A DNA stretch of 64,000 nucleotides. It comes from Methylophilus sp. 14. Its GTDB lineage: Bacteria > Pseudomonadota > Gammaproteobacteria > Burkholderiales > Methylophilaceae. A program made the position numbers and the translations under genes. The DNA is taken from the NCBI RefSeq assembly GCF_015354345.1, contig NZ_JADKYS010000001.1:682001-746000 (forward strand). The letters run 5' to 3'. Below, one piece after another: positions 47,073-56,417 of the stretch; within the stretch, counting starts at the first letter, position 1; the number at the start of each line of letters is the position of its first letter. Below the pieces are notes generated by a model. The model was not told the DNA's origin and did no database searches. It saw only the letters and a list, made by a program, of their open reading frames with translations.

Positions 47073-48044
47073 ATGTTACTAAACATATATCACTCTTGTT
47101 TGCGCCACCTGTTACGTAGTGCTGTCATCGGCTACGTTTTTTGGATCACACCATCTTATGCCGAAGACATGGGTGAATCGCCTGTGGCCGAAGTCGGGCA
47201 GTCGGCTAATAGCGAGCCAGTCGCCAGCTATAACCGTGAACAATCCACCTTAAAAAATGACGCTTACAAGCAGTTTATTAAATTGCAGGTCAGCTTGGCC
47301 GCAGGCACTAAAAATAGTTTGGGGCTGAGTAGTTATGAGCAGGCGCACGCGCATTATTGCGCGCTGGCTGGCGAGTCACGTGACCCGGATGCGCAGTTTG
47401 CCATGGGCTGGTTTTATAGCATGGGCAAAGGGGTGGAGGTGAATCATGATATTGCCGCCCGTTTTTTCAGCCTGGCAGCCATACAAGGCCACCGCGATGC
47501 CCGGGAGTGGCTGGATAAAGAACCGGGCAATGCCGAGTTGGCCGTATTGCCAGCCTGTATGCACAAACAAGGTAATTCTGCGGCGGAAGTGTTGTTCCGC
47601 AAGCGTGGCCCGATTTACCAACTAGTGAAAAAGCATGCGCCGGTGTATGGCGTGGATGTAGATTTTGCCATGGCGGTCATTGCTGTGGAATCTGGCTTTA
47701 ACCCAAAAGCCACCTCGCGCAAAAAGGCACAGGGCCTGATGCAATTATTGCCGGATACACAAGCCAGGTTTCACGTGAAGGATGCCTATGATCCCGAGCA
47801 AAACATTAAAGGCGGACTGTCTTATTTGCGCTGGCTAATCACTTATTTTAAAGGTGATGTTGAGCTGGTCGCTGCTGCCTATAACGCAGGTGAAAATGCC
47901 GTCCTCAGGCATCAGGGGATTCCACCCTATCCCGAAACGCGCGACTACGTGAAGCGCATTGCACGTTACTATAAAAAGAAACATCACGAAATAAAGCAAC
48001 GGTCTGCCATGCAACAGGCTGAGATGGTCCCGGCAGACTCCTGA
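47073..48044 (+). CDS. SLT-type lytic transglycosylase with Sel1-like repeat
   Basis: A 323-residue exported protein. The signal peptide (about 1-30) ends near PSYA. A Sel1-like repeat lies at about 110-150 (DAQFAMGWFYSMGKGVEVNHDIAARFF). The SLT domain (about 195-300) has the catalytic Glu in MAVIAVESGFNPKA, then QGLMQLLPDTQARF and VAAAYNAGENAV. The Lys-rich C-terminus may bind envelope polymers. It is the second lytic transglycosylase of the window. Confidence 0.9.
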   Translation: MLLNIYHSCLRHLLRSAVIGYVFWITPSYAEDMGESPVAEVGQSANSEPVASYNREQSTLKNDAYKQFIKLQVSLAAGTKNSLGLSSYEQAHAHYCALAGESRDPDAQFAMGWFYSMGKGVEVNHDIAARFFSLAAIQGHRDAREWLDKEPGNAELAVLPACMHKQGNSAAEVLFRKRGPIYQLVKKHAPVYGVDVDFAMAVIAVESGFNPKATSRKKAQGLMQLLPDTQARFHVKDAYDPEQNIKGGLSYLRWLITYFKGDVELVAAAYNAGENAVLRHQGIPPYPETRDYVKRIARYYKKKHHEIKQRSAMQQAEMVPADS

Positions 48045-48148
48045 GTAAAAAACCCGAGTAAAAATCAGGGAACGATCTTGTGCCAGGCAGCATCATAAGC
48101 GCGTTATCTATTACAATTTCAGCTTCATTCAACGCGCAGGAGTTTGCA

Positions 48149-48643
48149 ATGTGTCAGTGGTTTAAAGGCCGTGGTGGCTATGTACTGGGTTTTCTGGCTG
48201 GTTTCGGCATTGTGGCGCTGGCCTTGTTTATACAGGTGCAAAACCAGCTGGAACCCTGCCCATTGTGTATTTCGCAGCGCATGGTGTTTATGGGCCTGGG
48301 GGTATTGTTTTTGGCGCATGCCTTTATTTCTCCCAAGTCATGGCTGCATGCCGGATTCACGCTGCTTGAAGTGTTGACCGCACTCGGTGGGGCTGGTGTC
48401 GCTATTCGTCACTGGTGGCTGCAAGCGCATAAAGACGAAATTATTGCCGACTGCGGTGTTGGTTTTGACTACATGTTTGAAAACTTCCCGCTCAAAAAAG
48501 CCTTAACGCTGGTGTTCCGTGGCACAGGTGATTGTGCCGCCATCGACTGGACATTTCTGGGTTTGACCTTGCCGCAACTGGGCTTGATCAGCTTTGTATT
48601 GTTTGGTGCTTATGCAGTATTCCTGTTTCGCGCGCGAGCTTAA
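48149..48643 (+). CDS. dsbB: Disulfide bond formation protein DsbB
   Basis: A 164-residue inner-membrane protein with four helices that reoxidises DsbA and passes electrons to quinones. The first redox pair is in LEPCPLCISQR. The second pair is formed by the Cys of IIADCGVGFD and the Cys of GTGDCAAIDW. The ATG at 48149 follows CAGGAG at good distance. Confidence 0.93.
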   Translation: MCQWFKGRGGYVLGFLAGFGIVALALFIQVQNQLEPCPLCISQRMVFMGLGVLFLAHAFISPKSWLHAGFTLLEVLTALGGAGVAIRHWWLQAHKDEIIADCGVGFDYMFENFPLKKALTLVFRGTGDCAAIDWTFLGLTLPQLGLISFVLFGAYAVFLFRARA

Positions 48644-48659
48644 TACTTAACTAGCATAT

Positions 48660-49601
48660 TTAGGTTGCTTTCTGATTAGTCACGCCAAAAGGAATGTGTA
48701 CTGAAGGCACCACTTCAGAGGCAGTTTTTAAATGTCCGGACTGATCATCAAAGAAAATGTGCGGTCTTAATACCGCCAAGACTTTGCTTTTTTCAATGCC
48801 ACCCAGAAAGAACGCGTCATTCGCCATCACACCCCAACTTTTGAGTGTGTTCATGGCGCGTTCATGTGCTGGCGCATCGCGCGCGGTCACAATCGACACT
48901 CTCAAGCGATTTTTGTAAGAAGGATCCAGTTTTTTCTTTTCTTCTTCGGCAGACTGAATGGCGGAAACACGCACCAGTAATTGCTGCAATGGGCCGGGGT
49001 TATGGGGCTGCATGACATTCGTCGCTTCGTGCGCTTTAAATTCATTCACGTCTCTTCTGGCCTGAAAAACGGTTTCAGATTCATCGTCGACCAATACACC
49101 ATCAAAGTCGAAGGCAATGCGTAATGCAGCATCTTCTTCGTCATCAATCATGGCTGAGTTCATGACATGGCCGGCAGGCATGTTCAGGCGAATGGCAGAA
49201 TCGACATCCTCTTTGTTCCCCGAGAGAAAGAGCGATATGTTGAGCGCAGGAATAAATTTGTACGGCGCCTGGCCTTGCATGAAGATGGCTCTCGTCATAC
49301 CGATCTTGTAGTGCTCTATAGACTTCATGACTCTCAGGCCTGTATCAGGGTCATTTTTTGATAGCAATATCACTTCAACCAGCGGGTCATCTGGGTGGGT
49401 GCTCAAATCGTTGAGAGAGAGCAGCCGTTTGATGAATGAAAATGCAATGCCTTTGGGCAGTGGGTTGTGAAGGTTGTTCTCTTGAAACTTACGGTAAAGC
49501 GCTTCACCGTCTCGTTTGAATATTTCGTCAGAATCTGACAAATCAAACATCGCGCTCGATGCGACGCCTATCACTAATCTGTTTTCTAGGGTGTATGCCA
49601 T
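48660..49601 (-). CDS. Cytosolic 5'-nucleotidase (cN-I family)
   Basis: A 313-residue HAD-fold nucleotidase resembling cytosolic 5'-nucleotidase I, which dephosphorylates nucleoside monophosphates. The catalytic motif reads RIAFDFDGVLVDDESE near residue 165. RVSIVTARDAPAHERAM and FFDDQSGH supply the later HAD motifs. There is no signal peptide. It converges with dsbB across 16 bases and is 29 bases downstream of the next secreted-protein gene. Confidence 0.87.
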   Translation of the reverse strand: MAYTLENRLVIGVASSAMFDLSDSDEIFKRDGEALYRKFQENNLHNPLPKGIAFSFIKRLLSLNDLSTHPDDPLVEVILLSKNDPDTGLRVMKSIEHYKIGMTRAIFMQGQAPYKFIPALNISLFLSGNKEDVDSAIRLNMPAGHVMNSAMIDDEEDAALRIAFDFDGVLVDDESETVFQARRDVNEFKAHEATNVMQPHNPGPLQQLLVRVSAIQSAEEEKKKLDPSYKNRLRVSIVTARDAPAHERAMNTLKSWGVMANDAFFLGGIEKSKVLAVLRPHIFFDDQSGHLKTASEVVPSVHIPFGVTNQKAT

Positions 49602-49630
49602 GATGATTGAAAGTTGAGCGTTAAAGGCGG

Positions 49631-50623
49631 TTATCTATTGGTGACGTCTGACATGGCTGATTGCTTGGAAATAGCCTCATGCCACTCTTTAAATGGTGCG
49701 TCGCATAGTTGTTCTGCCTGTTGTGACAGCGTTTCGTGTGGTGTGTTGGCCGCGCGTAGCTTGGCCGTTTCGCGTTTCAAGCAGCCCAGGTATTTGGCCT
49801 TGGCGTAAATCTCTTCGGTTTGCAGGCTGGCAATCGCCTGGTCGGCCTGATTGAGTGACTGGCACAGTGGGGCGGATTGCGATGCGCCTTGCCAGGTGTT
49901 TTTTTGCATATGAATCACATTAGCAATGTCTTGCCCGCGCTTGTGGATCCAGTCTTCGAGAATTTCGTTGCCGCAGCTTTCGCTTTGGCAGCGCATGACG
50001 CTCTTGAGCAGCCAGGCGGCTTGTTTAGTCATGCGTTCTTCCGAAATGCCGCAGTTGTGAATCACGTCATGTGAGCGTGAGAAATACAGCTTGTAATTGG
50101 CGCGCCAGGTGGCGTGGCTAGCGCAGGCAACCTTGCGTAAAGGGTTGCCTGGCGCGCAGTTTTCGGCTTGCAGGATTTGCAAGCGCTCAGGCGCCCGGTT
50201 GCCGACACGGCGGCAGGCCAGTGAGATGGCTTGCCCGTAAGCTTGCGTGACGCCCCAGAAAGACAGTCGCGCCTGGGCGAATCCAGGGCTGTTGACTAAT
50301 GCCTTGTCGTTTTTCCAGTCCAAGGCTTCGGCGGCCTGGCTAGAGGGGTGGAAAACGGTTTCGCGCTCCACCTCCATCGAAAACTCACTGCAAGAAGCTT
50401 GCACATGGCGTGTGGCGATGCTGTCGTCATGATCATCTGCCCTGAGCTTTAAGAAAACGATGTCTTCATGTTGGCCAACCTGGAGCGAATCAAGGTCGAC
50501 TGCTACGGTGAGAAACTTTTCCCGGCCAGGCACGGTTTGCCATTGCTCAGCCTGGCTCAGTGAAGGGAATAACAGGGATTGCAGGCAAACAATAGCAAAT
50601 ACAACAGCAGGGCATTTCAACAT
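49631..50623 (-). CDS. Secreted Cys-rich protein of unknown function
   Basis: A 330-residue protein with a signal peptide ending in PSLSQAEQW. About 11 cysteines are spread through the mature part (for example MRCQSESCGNEI, APLCQSL, KYLGCLKR, EQLCDAPFKEW), suggesting periplasmic disulfides. dsbB is two genes away. The C-terminal half, with its paired Cys and Gln/Leu-rich helices, has the look of lysozyme-inhibitor-like domains. I do not recognise a specific family. Confidence 0.7.
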   Translation of the reverse strand: MLKCPAVVFAIVCLQSLLFPSLSQAEQWQTVPGREKFLTVAVDLDSLQVGQHEDIVFLKLRADDHDDSIATRHVQASCSEFSMEVERETVFHPSSQAAEALDWKNDKALVNSPGFAQARLSFWGVTQAYGQAISLACRRVGNRAPERLQILQAENCAPGNPLRKVACASHATWRANYKLYFSRSHDVIHNCGISEERMTKQAAWLLKSVMRCQSESCGNEILEDWIHKRGQDIANVIHMQKNTWQGASQSAPLCQSLNQADQAIASLQTEEIYAKAKYLGCLKRETAKLRAANTPHETLSQQAEQLCDAPFKEWHEAISKQSAMSDVTNR

Positions 50624-50688
50624 GGTGAGCGATACGAAACAACAGGGTAATGGGAGGGTCGCTAAATGGGGCGGTTTAGTGAAGTGGT

Positions 50689-51852
50689 TTAATCATGTGC
50701 GGCAGCATAGACACTGTTACGCCCGGCTTGTTTGGCTTCATACAGGGCCTGGTCTGCGCGTTGTAACAATTGTGACAAGTTATCGCCGGGATGCAGCACG
50801 GCGACCCCGGCGCTAATGGTAATGCTGCCTACCCCTGCCAGATGCATGGCGTTGATCTGGTGGCGCACCTTTTCTGCCAGTTGCGTGGCCTGTTTAAGCG
50901 TGGTGCGTGGTGCGTAAATAATCAATTCATCACCGCCCCAGCGCACGGTGATGTCCGAGATGCGGCTATGTTTTTTGATGCAACTGGCCACCGATTTGAG
51001 GACCACATCGCCCAAGACATGGCCGTGGGTATCATTGATCTTTTTGAAGTGGTCGATGTCTATCAGGATGAGCGCGTCAGAAATTTTTCTGCGCGTGATG
51101 GCAGGCGTATGCTCTGCAAACACGGTTTCAAAGTGGTGACGGTTGCTGAGTCCGGTTAAATGGTCGGTGCTGGAAAGTGTTTTCAGGTTTTCCTTTTCCA
51201 CTTCCAGTGCTGTATTAGCGGCGGCTAATTGCTCGGTGCGCTGTTTCACCAGGGCTTCGAGGTCTGTGTTAAGCGCTTTTAAATGGCTGGTTTGCGATTC
51301 GCGCAGGCACTCGTAGTTGCGGATGATAAAGAACTGGGCCAGCAGGTAAAGGCACAGGCTGAGGATGTCTAGATTGCTGTACTCCGAGGGGAAGATACCC
51401 ATGGCATGGTTGCTAATCACCAGTATCAGCAGGATGGCCAGCATGTAGTAACCGGCCACGCGGCCTTTGAGGTAGAACGCCGCGGCCAGGATTAATAACA
51501 GCAGGGCGCTGCGGGTGGTGGTGCCCATGCCCATAAAGAACACGGTGACAAACTGCATAAAGCACAGCCATAAGGCAATGCTGGCAATTAACTCAATATT
51601 TTTCTGGTAGCGGTAAAGCACCCATAGCAAACCAAAGGCGAGAAATGCAGAAACCAGATCAACACGGCCGATGAAAGGTTGCAGGTTCCAGCGGATAATG
51701 CCCATGGACAGCGATACAATGCCAGAGAACGCAAACACATTATTCAAAAAAACGACTTTATAACGGGCGTTATCGGCTTCGCTGAGCTCTGGAAAAAGCT
51801 TGATCGGACGCAACATGACGACAAGCGCTTGGCTAATCCACTTCTTCAACAT
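50689..51852 (-). CDS. Membrane-bound diguanylate cyclase
   Basis: A 387-residue protein. About six membrane helices (residues 35-185) are followed by a short coiled coil (about 195-225). The GGDEF domain then runs SSTDHLTGLSNRHHFETVF, DIDHFKKINDTHGHVLGD, and active site RWGGDELIIYAP. GGDEL is an accepted functional variant. There is no RxxD inhibitory site directly upstream. It is the third c-di-GMP protein of the window and diverges from cysM. Confidence 0.92.
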   Translation of the reverse strand: MLKKWISQALVVMLRPIKLFPELSEADNARYKVVFLNNVFAFSGIVSLSMGIIRWNLQPFIGRVDLVSAFLAFGLLWVLYRYQKNIELIASIALWLCFMQFVTVFFMGMGTTTRSALLLLILAAAFYLKGRVAGYYMLAILLILVISNHAMGIFPSEYSNLDILSLCLYLLAQFFIIRNYECLRESQTSHLKALNTDLEALVKQRTEQLAAANTALEVEKENLKTLSSTDHLTGLSNRHHFETVFAEHTPAITRRKISDALILIDIDHFKKINDTHGHVLGDVVLKSVASCIKKHSRISDITVRWGGDELIIYAPRTTLKQATQLAEKVRHQINAMHLAGVGSITISAGVAVLHPGDNLSQLLQRADQALYEAKQAGRNSVYAAAHD

Positions 51853-52049
51853 CCAGTTTCCTCGGTAATTATTGTTTTTGTGATGCAGGCAGTTTATGTA
51901 AAATTAGTACTTCACCAGCTAAATCAGAAACGACACTGGAATTTTACATATATTAAGTATCTGCGGGTGTTACTTTTACGCGATTCAATTCAGAATATTT
52001 TGGGCACCAGGCCCCGTTCCGTCTGGAAAACAACAAACATCGGTCTGTT

Positions 52050-52943
52050 ATGAAACCATATAAAACTTTGGATGACTTTGTCGGCAATACGCCGCTGGTC
52101 GCTTTGCAGCGCATGAACCCTAATCCGAGCAATACCATTCTGCTCAAACTGGAGGGTAATAACCCGGCTGGTTCAGTTAAGGATAGGCCTGCCTACAGCA
52201 TGATTTTGCGCGCCGAACAGCGAGGTCAGATCAAACCGGGAGATACCCTGATTGAAGCCACCAGCGGCAATACGGGGATTGCTTTAGCCATGGTGGCCGC
52301 CATGCGTGGTTATAAAATGGTGTTGGTGATGCCTGAGAACCAGTCCATCGAGCGCAGGCAAAGCATGAAAGCCTATGGCGCCGAGCTGGTGTTAACCCCT
52401 AAAGACGGCAGTATGGAGCTGGCGCGCGATGTAGCGATGAAGTTGCAGGCCGAGGGTGAAGGCATCGTACTCGACCAGTTTGGCAATTCAGATAATCCGC
52501 TGGCCCATTATGAAGGCACCGGCCCGGAAATCTGGCGCGATACAGCGGGTAAAGTCACGCATTTTGTGTCCAGCATGGGCACAACGGGGACCATTATGGG
52601 GACTTCGCGCTACCTCAAGGAGCAAAACCCGGCTATCCAGATCATCGGTGTGCAGCCTGAAGAAGGCGCGCAAATCCCGGGTATCCGCAAATGGCCAGAA
52701 GAATATATGCCCTCCATTTTTGATGCCAAGCGTATTGATGAGCTACGTTATGTGAGCCAGAAACATGCAGAAGACACCACGCGCAAACTGGCAAACACAG
52801 AAGGTATTTTTGCCGGTATTTCCAGTGGTGGCGCTTTATACACGGCCTTGCAGCTGTCTAAAGAAGTCAATAATGCCGTGATTGTCACCATCGTCTGCGA
52901 CCGTGGTGACCGCTACCTGTCTACCGGGGTGTTTCCAGACTGA
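52050..52943 (+). CDS. cysM: Cysteine synthase B
   Basis: A 297-residue PLP enzyme that makes cysteine from O-acetylserine and sulfide or thiosulfate. The PLP lysine is in NPAGSVKDRPA. The phosphate/substrate loop is EATSGNTGIALA, and the CysM-type ending GDRYLSTGVFPD closes it. The stop overlaps the next start (TGATG), which links it translationally to the ydbH-like gene. Confidence 0.94.
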   Translation: MKPYKTLDDFVGNTPLVALQRMNPNPSNTILLKLEGNNPAGSVKDRPAYSMILRAEQRGQIKPGDTLIEATSGNTGIALAMVAAMRGYKMVLVMPENQSIERRQSMKAYGAELVLTPKDGSMELARDVAMKLQAEGEGIVLDQFGNSDNPLAHYEGTGPEIWRDTAGKVTHFVSSMGTTGTIMGTSRYLKEQNPAIQIIGVQPEEGAQIPGIRKWPEEYMPSIFDAKRIDELRYVSQKHAEDTTRKLANTEGIFAGISSGGALYTALQLSKEVNNAVIVTIVCDRGDRYLSTGVFPD

Positions 52944-54931
52944 TGCGCGTTTGCGGGCTGATGCTGTTACTCTGGTCAGCGCACCTATGCGCCATGACCG
53001 AGATCAGCCTCAGCGCGGACAGTATTTCCAGCGACCTGTTCCAGCTGGATAAACCGCATGCGGTGGTCAATTTGCACGCCCAGCAGCAGGTGCAAGTGCA
53101 TGCGGAGCGTTTGCAACTCGGCGATGCACGCCTGGATAATCCCAATATCCGGCTGGATATGGGCGCGCGGCCAACGCTGCTGGTGACCTCTGACCAGTTG
53201 CACATGCAACCTTACCAGGTGCGCCAGCCGAGGATATTTCTGGATTTGCGGCCACAAACCCGCCAGCCTGTATTGTCTTTTTATGCTGAGGTCAAAGCCT
53301 TGCAGGACAATGTATGGGGAACCTTTCACCTCAATTGCCAGGTGCCCGCACAGGCGGCGAGCCAAACCTGGCGTTGCGAAGATGGCCTGTATCAAGATGT
53401 GCGCTCGCATGTGCCGTTCAATGTGCTGGTGACGCCGACCTGGAAGGAGCAGGACAAAACCGGCCCCGCGGCCAGGGGCGTAGACCTAGAGTTGGCAGTA
53501 CGCGAGGCCAAGTTTAGTGATGCTACTGGCCTGCATGCAGGCGATAAGCTGACCGGAAAAGTGAATCTGTCTGCGCACCAGCAAGCGGACGGCTGGCGCT
53601 GGCAGGGCGTATTTCAGTGGCAGCAGGGTGAGTTGTTTTGGCAACCGTTTTATTTTGCCGATGGCAAAAAACGGTTTGAGATTCGTGGCTTCTACCACCA
53701 ACCCACGGTCGATATTGAACAGGCCACGCTGGAACTGCAGGGGGTAGGTACCTTGCATAGCCAAAGCCGCATCAACCTCGTCAGCAAAGCATTTGAGTTT
53801 TTAAAGGTCGATGCCAAAGACGTCGATTTTAACGGTGTCTACCGGGCGTTTATCCAGCCACTGATTCCACACTCGGCGTTTGGCCACTTAAATGTGTCTG
53901 GCAAAGCGGACTGGTCGTTTGAGGCCAAAGGCTTGCAGCCGCTCAAGTTCCACCTCAATATCACTGATGCCAGTGTAGAAGACCTGGCGGGTAAATTCGG
54001 CTTTAGCCACTTTAATGCCGATATTCCCTGGGATTATGATCATCCCCAGCAGATTGTCATGGGTTACCAGTCTGGCCATATTTTAAAGATCCCCCTGGGA
54101 GAAACCCGCTGGCAAGCTGAGGTCGACCGTTTTTCGATTACCGCACCGCGTTTGCAGTTGCCTATCCTGGATGGTGGCTTGGACTTTCAGGATATTTCCG
54201 CCGCCTGGATTAATCAAAGCATGGTCTGGCATGTCAAAATGGATTTGCAGCCGATCAGTATGTCCAGTTTCAGCCAGGCGCTGGATTGGCCGCTGATGCG
54301 TGGTCAGATTGCAGGCACGATCCCGCTGGTGACTTACGCTAACCATGAGCTACGTATGATGGGCGATATGCAGTTCAAACTGTTTAATGGCATGGTGGGG
54401 ATGTCTGACCTGGATATTGTTGACCCGCTGGGCGCGGTGCCCAAATTACACGCCAATTTCACCATGCGTGAGATCGACCTGGGCGAAATCACACGCACGT
54501 TCAACTTTGGCTCCATCAGTGGCAAGCTCGAAGGCGACATCAAGGATTTGCGACTGCAAAACTGGAAACCGGTGTCCATGGATGCGTTTGTGCGTACTGC
54601 CGATGGTCCGTTTGAGAAAAAAATCTCGCAGCGTGCGGTAGAGAACATTACGGCGTTAGGCGGGGAGGGCACGGCGGCGGCTTTGCAACGTACCTTTTTG
54701 CGCTTTTTTAAAGAATTTGGCTATGAAAAAATCGGCCTGAGTTGCCAGCTGCGTGGCGATATTTGCAAAATGGGCGGTGTTGAACCCTTGCCGGATGGCT
54801 TCGTGATCGTCAAAGGCAAAGGCGCACCGTCGGTCAACGTCAATGGCTATACACAATATGTCAGTTGGAAAGATGTATTGGGGCGCATGCAGCGCGTGAC
54901 GGATAGCAATACTAAAATCATTATCGATTAA
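52943..54931 (+). CDS. ydbH: YdbH-like AsmA-type inter-membrane protein
   Basis: A 662-residue protein with an N-terminal signal or anchor (MRVCGLMLLLWSAHLCA), then long beta-strand repeats typical of AsmA/Vps13-like lipid bridges. The conserved C-terminal part includes AVENITALGGEGTAAALQRTFLRFFKEFGYEKIGLSC split over about residues 570-610. E. coli YdbH works with the lipoprotein YnbE (and YdbL) in outer-membrane lipid homeostasis. Both partners follow here. It is shorter than E. coli YdbH (about 880). Confidence 0.87.
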   Translation: MRVCGLMLLLWSAHLCAMTEISLSADSISSDLFQLDKPHAVVNLHAQQQVQVHAERLQLGDARLDNPNIRLDMGARPTLLVTSDQLHMQPYQVRQPRIFLDLRPQTRQPVLSFYAEVKALQDNVWGTFHLNCQVPAQAASQTWRCEDGLYQDVRSHVPFNVLVTPTWKEQDKTGPAARGVDLELAVREAKFSDATGLHAGDKLTGKVNLSAHQQADGWRWQGVFQWQQGELFWQPFYFADGKKRFEIRGFYHQPTVDIEQATLELQGVGTLHSQSRINLVSKAFEFLKVDAKDVDFNGVYRAFIQPLIPHSAFGHLNVSGKADWSFEAKGLQPLKFHLNITDASVEDLAGKFGFSHFNADIPWDYDHPQQIVMGYQSGHILKIPLGETRWQAEVDRFSITAPRLQLPILDGGLDFQDISAAWINQSMVWHVKMDLQPISMSSFSQALDWPLMRGQIAGTIPLVTYANHELRMMGDMQFKLFNGMVGMSDLDIVDPLGAVPKLHANFTMREIDLGEITRTFNFGSISGKLEGDIKDLRLQNWKPVSMDAFVRTADGPFEKKISQRAVENITALGGEGTAAALQRTFLRFFKEFGYEKIGLSCQLRGDICKMGGVEPLPDGFVIVKGKGAPSVNVNGYTQYVSWKDVLGRMQRVTDSNTKIIID

Positions 54932-54980
54932 ACTTGCATAATAGAATGAAGCGCGACATGGCTGCCAGAAAGGGATCAGA

Positions 54981-55211
54981 TTGAACCTGACTTTAAAGAA
55001 AAAAAACGCGATACGTACCTGGCTATTCCTGCTGGCGGCCACAGGCTTGAACGCTTGCGTCACCATTAATATCTACTTTCCGGCCGCTGCCGCCGAAAAA
55101 GCGGCAGACAAAGTCATAGACGAAATCTGGCAAGTCCCGGCAGGCACCTCCCCAGCGAGTCCATCTGCAACACCGGTGACGCCTGCCGTAAACCCGGAGC
55201 CTGCCCCATGA
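54981..55211 (+). CDS. ynbE: YnbE-like outer-membrane lipoprotein
   Basis: A 76-residue lipoprotein: signal ending LLAATGLNAC, then the family core VTINIYFPAAAAEKAADKVIDEIW. A Pro/Ser/Ala-rich tail (about 55-76) is extra compared with E. coli YnbE. The start is TTG at 54981 behind AAAGGGATC; no ATG is available. YnbE multimers are thought to bridge from the outer membrane to YdbH. The stop overlaps the ydbL start (ATGA). Confidence 0.88.
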   Translation: MNLTLKKKNAIRTWLFLLAATGLNACVTINIYFPAAAAEKAADKVIDEIWQVPAGTSPASPSATPVTPAVNPEPAP

Positions 55212-55696
55212 AGAGATTAATGTTATCCCTGCACGCTTGCCCACGTTTGCTGCAACTCTTTCTGTGTGATGGCTATCACAGCTTGAAGTCAGGGTTGTTT
55301 TTGGCCAGCTTGATGTTGTGTTTAGTGGCGTTGCCCGCACATGCTGCGGCTGATCTGGATGCGAATACCCCCGCGGTTGCGGCGGTCAAAGCCAGTATGC
55401 AGAGCCGTCATCTACAGTTGCTGCCGCACTATCAGTCTGGCGCAGTGGGGTTGACCGCAGACGGTTTTGTTGCGGTAAAAGAGGCCGGTTTGGTGCCATT
55501 GTCCCAACGTAGTGCGTTGGCCGCGCTGGTCAAAGATGAAAACGCTGACCGCGCCAGGTTATATCAGGGCATGGCTGCCGCAAATGGTCACCCTGAGTGG
55601 GCAGGTGAGATACAGCGTACCTTTGCCCAACGCTGGATGGATAAAGCACAAGCTGGCTGGTTTGTGCAGCGCGATGGACAGTGGGTACGTAAATAG
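55208..55696 (+). CDS. ydbL: YdbL-like DUF1318 periplasmic protein
   Basis: A 162-residue protein. A longer than usual N-terminal lead is followed by a hydrophobic signal (LFLASLMLCLVALPAHA, about 30-48). The DUF1318 domain then runs ASMQSRHLQLLPHYQSGAVGLTADGFVAV, EVNRDR-like ENADRARLYQGMA and FAQRWMDKAQAGWFVQRDGQWVRK. It is a periplasmic partner of YdbH-YnbE. An internal start nearer the signal peptide is possible, but ATG 55208 is coupled to ynbE. Confidence 0.87.
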   Translation: MKRLMLSLHACPRLLQLFLCDGYHSLKSGLFLASLMLCLVALPAHAAADLDANTPAVAAVKASMQSRHLQLLPHYQSGAVGLTADGFVAVKEAGLVPLSQRSALAALVKDENADRARLYQGMAAANGHPEWAGEIQRTFAQRWMDKAQAGWFVQRDGQWVRK

Positions 55697-55877
55697 GCTG
55701 GTAAAACAACAGCTTGGCTGATATTGGGAGTGTTGAGTCCTGGAGTGGTTTGCCTGATGCACAACGATTGCCCGCCATGGCAATTCGATAAACAACGCAG
55801 TAAAAGCATCGGCTTTCAGTTTCAGGCATGGTCATTGCATACAATCTAAGTGCATGTTCCGATGAAAGGAGTCCGTT

Positions 55878-56357
55878 GTGGCAACTAATCTTTTCGTTCT
55901 CCCTCGCTTGGGTGAAAGTATTCATCAGCAGGATTTGGGGATTTATTACATCCTTAATCACCATACTGGCCGTGTACGTTCCTTGATACAGCTGGTGCGT
56001 GAAAATGTGCATTGGTATCTGATGCAATTGCAGCCGATTGCCGATGGCCTGGATTACCGCTGGTCTGTGATGTCACGCGCTGAGGACTGCGCACTTAAAT
56101 CTGCGACCGACAAGCAAATCGCTCATTATTTTTCCAAAGCTGAATATGCGGAGCCCTATGGTGCCTGGCAAGTCATGCGTAATGCCGACTTCGGGTTTGC
56201 CAAGTTCACGCCAATGGAGGAGCCGCATGATGTCAGTTATGCGATTCTGACGTTTGATGGTGAAGAAATGCAAACGCCGATTCGCTTGCATAAGGCGCCT
56301 GCAGAATGGCTGGAAGAAGATTCCGAAACCGATATCCTGCAGTTGGAGTTTGCCTAA
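55878..56357 (+). CDS. Conserved hypothetical protein
   Basis: A 159-residue soluble protein without a signal peptide. It is rich in aromatic residues (VHWYLMQLQPIADGLDYRW, EYAEPYGAWQVM) with an acidic C-terminus (LEEDSETDILQLEF). The GTG start at 55878 has AAAGGAG at ideal distance, which supports it as real. I recognise no family. It stands alone: 181 bases follow ydbL, and a hairpin follows its stop. Confidence 0.7.
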   Translation: MATNLFVLPRLGESIHQQDLGIYYILNHHTGRVRSLIQLVRENVHWYLMQLQPIADGLDYRWSVMSRAEDCALKSATDKQIAHYFSKAEYAEPYGAWQVMRNADFGFAKFTPMEEPHDVSYAILTFDGEEMQTPIRLHKAPAEWLEEDSETDILQLEFA

Positions 56358-56369
56358 ATCATCGCCTGC

Positions 56370-56399
56370 AGCAACTACCACACGCTGGTGGTAGCTGCT
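56370..56399. terminator. Hairpin between two converging genes
   Basis: AGCA-CTACCAC pairs with GTGGTAG-TGCT (one A/C mismatch, 6-base loop). T residues are few, so it is a moderate terminator, possibly bidirectional. Confidence 0.65.
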
Positions 56400-56417
56400 T
56401 TCGAGAGGTCTGCCGTA

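Noticed and set aside
55530-56027. A 165-residue leftward reading frame opposite ydbL
   Set aside because: It overlaps the well-supported ydbL and the start of the next gene, has no ribosome site, and its protein looks unlike a real one.
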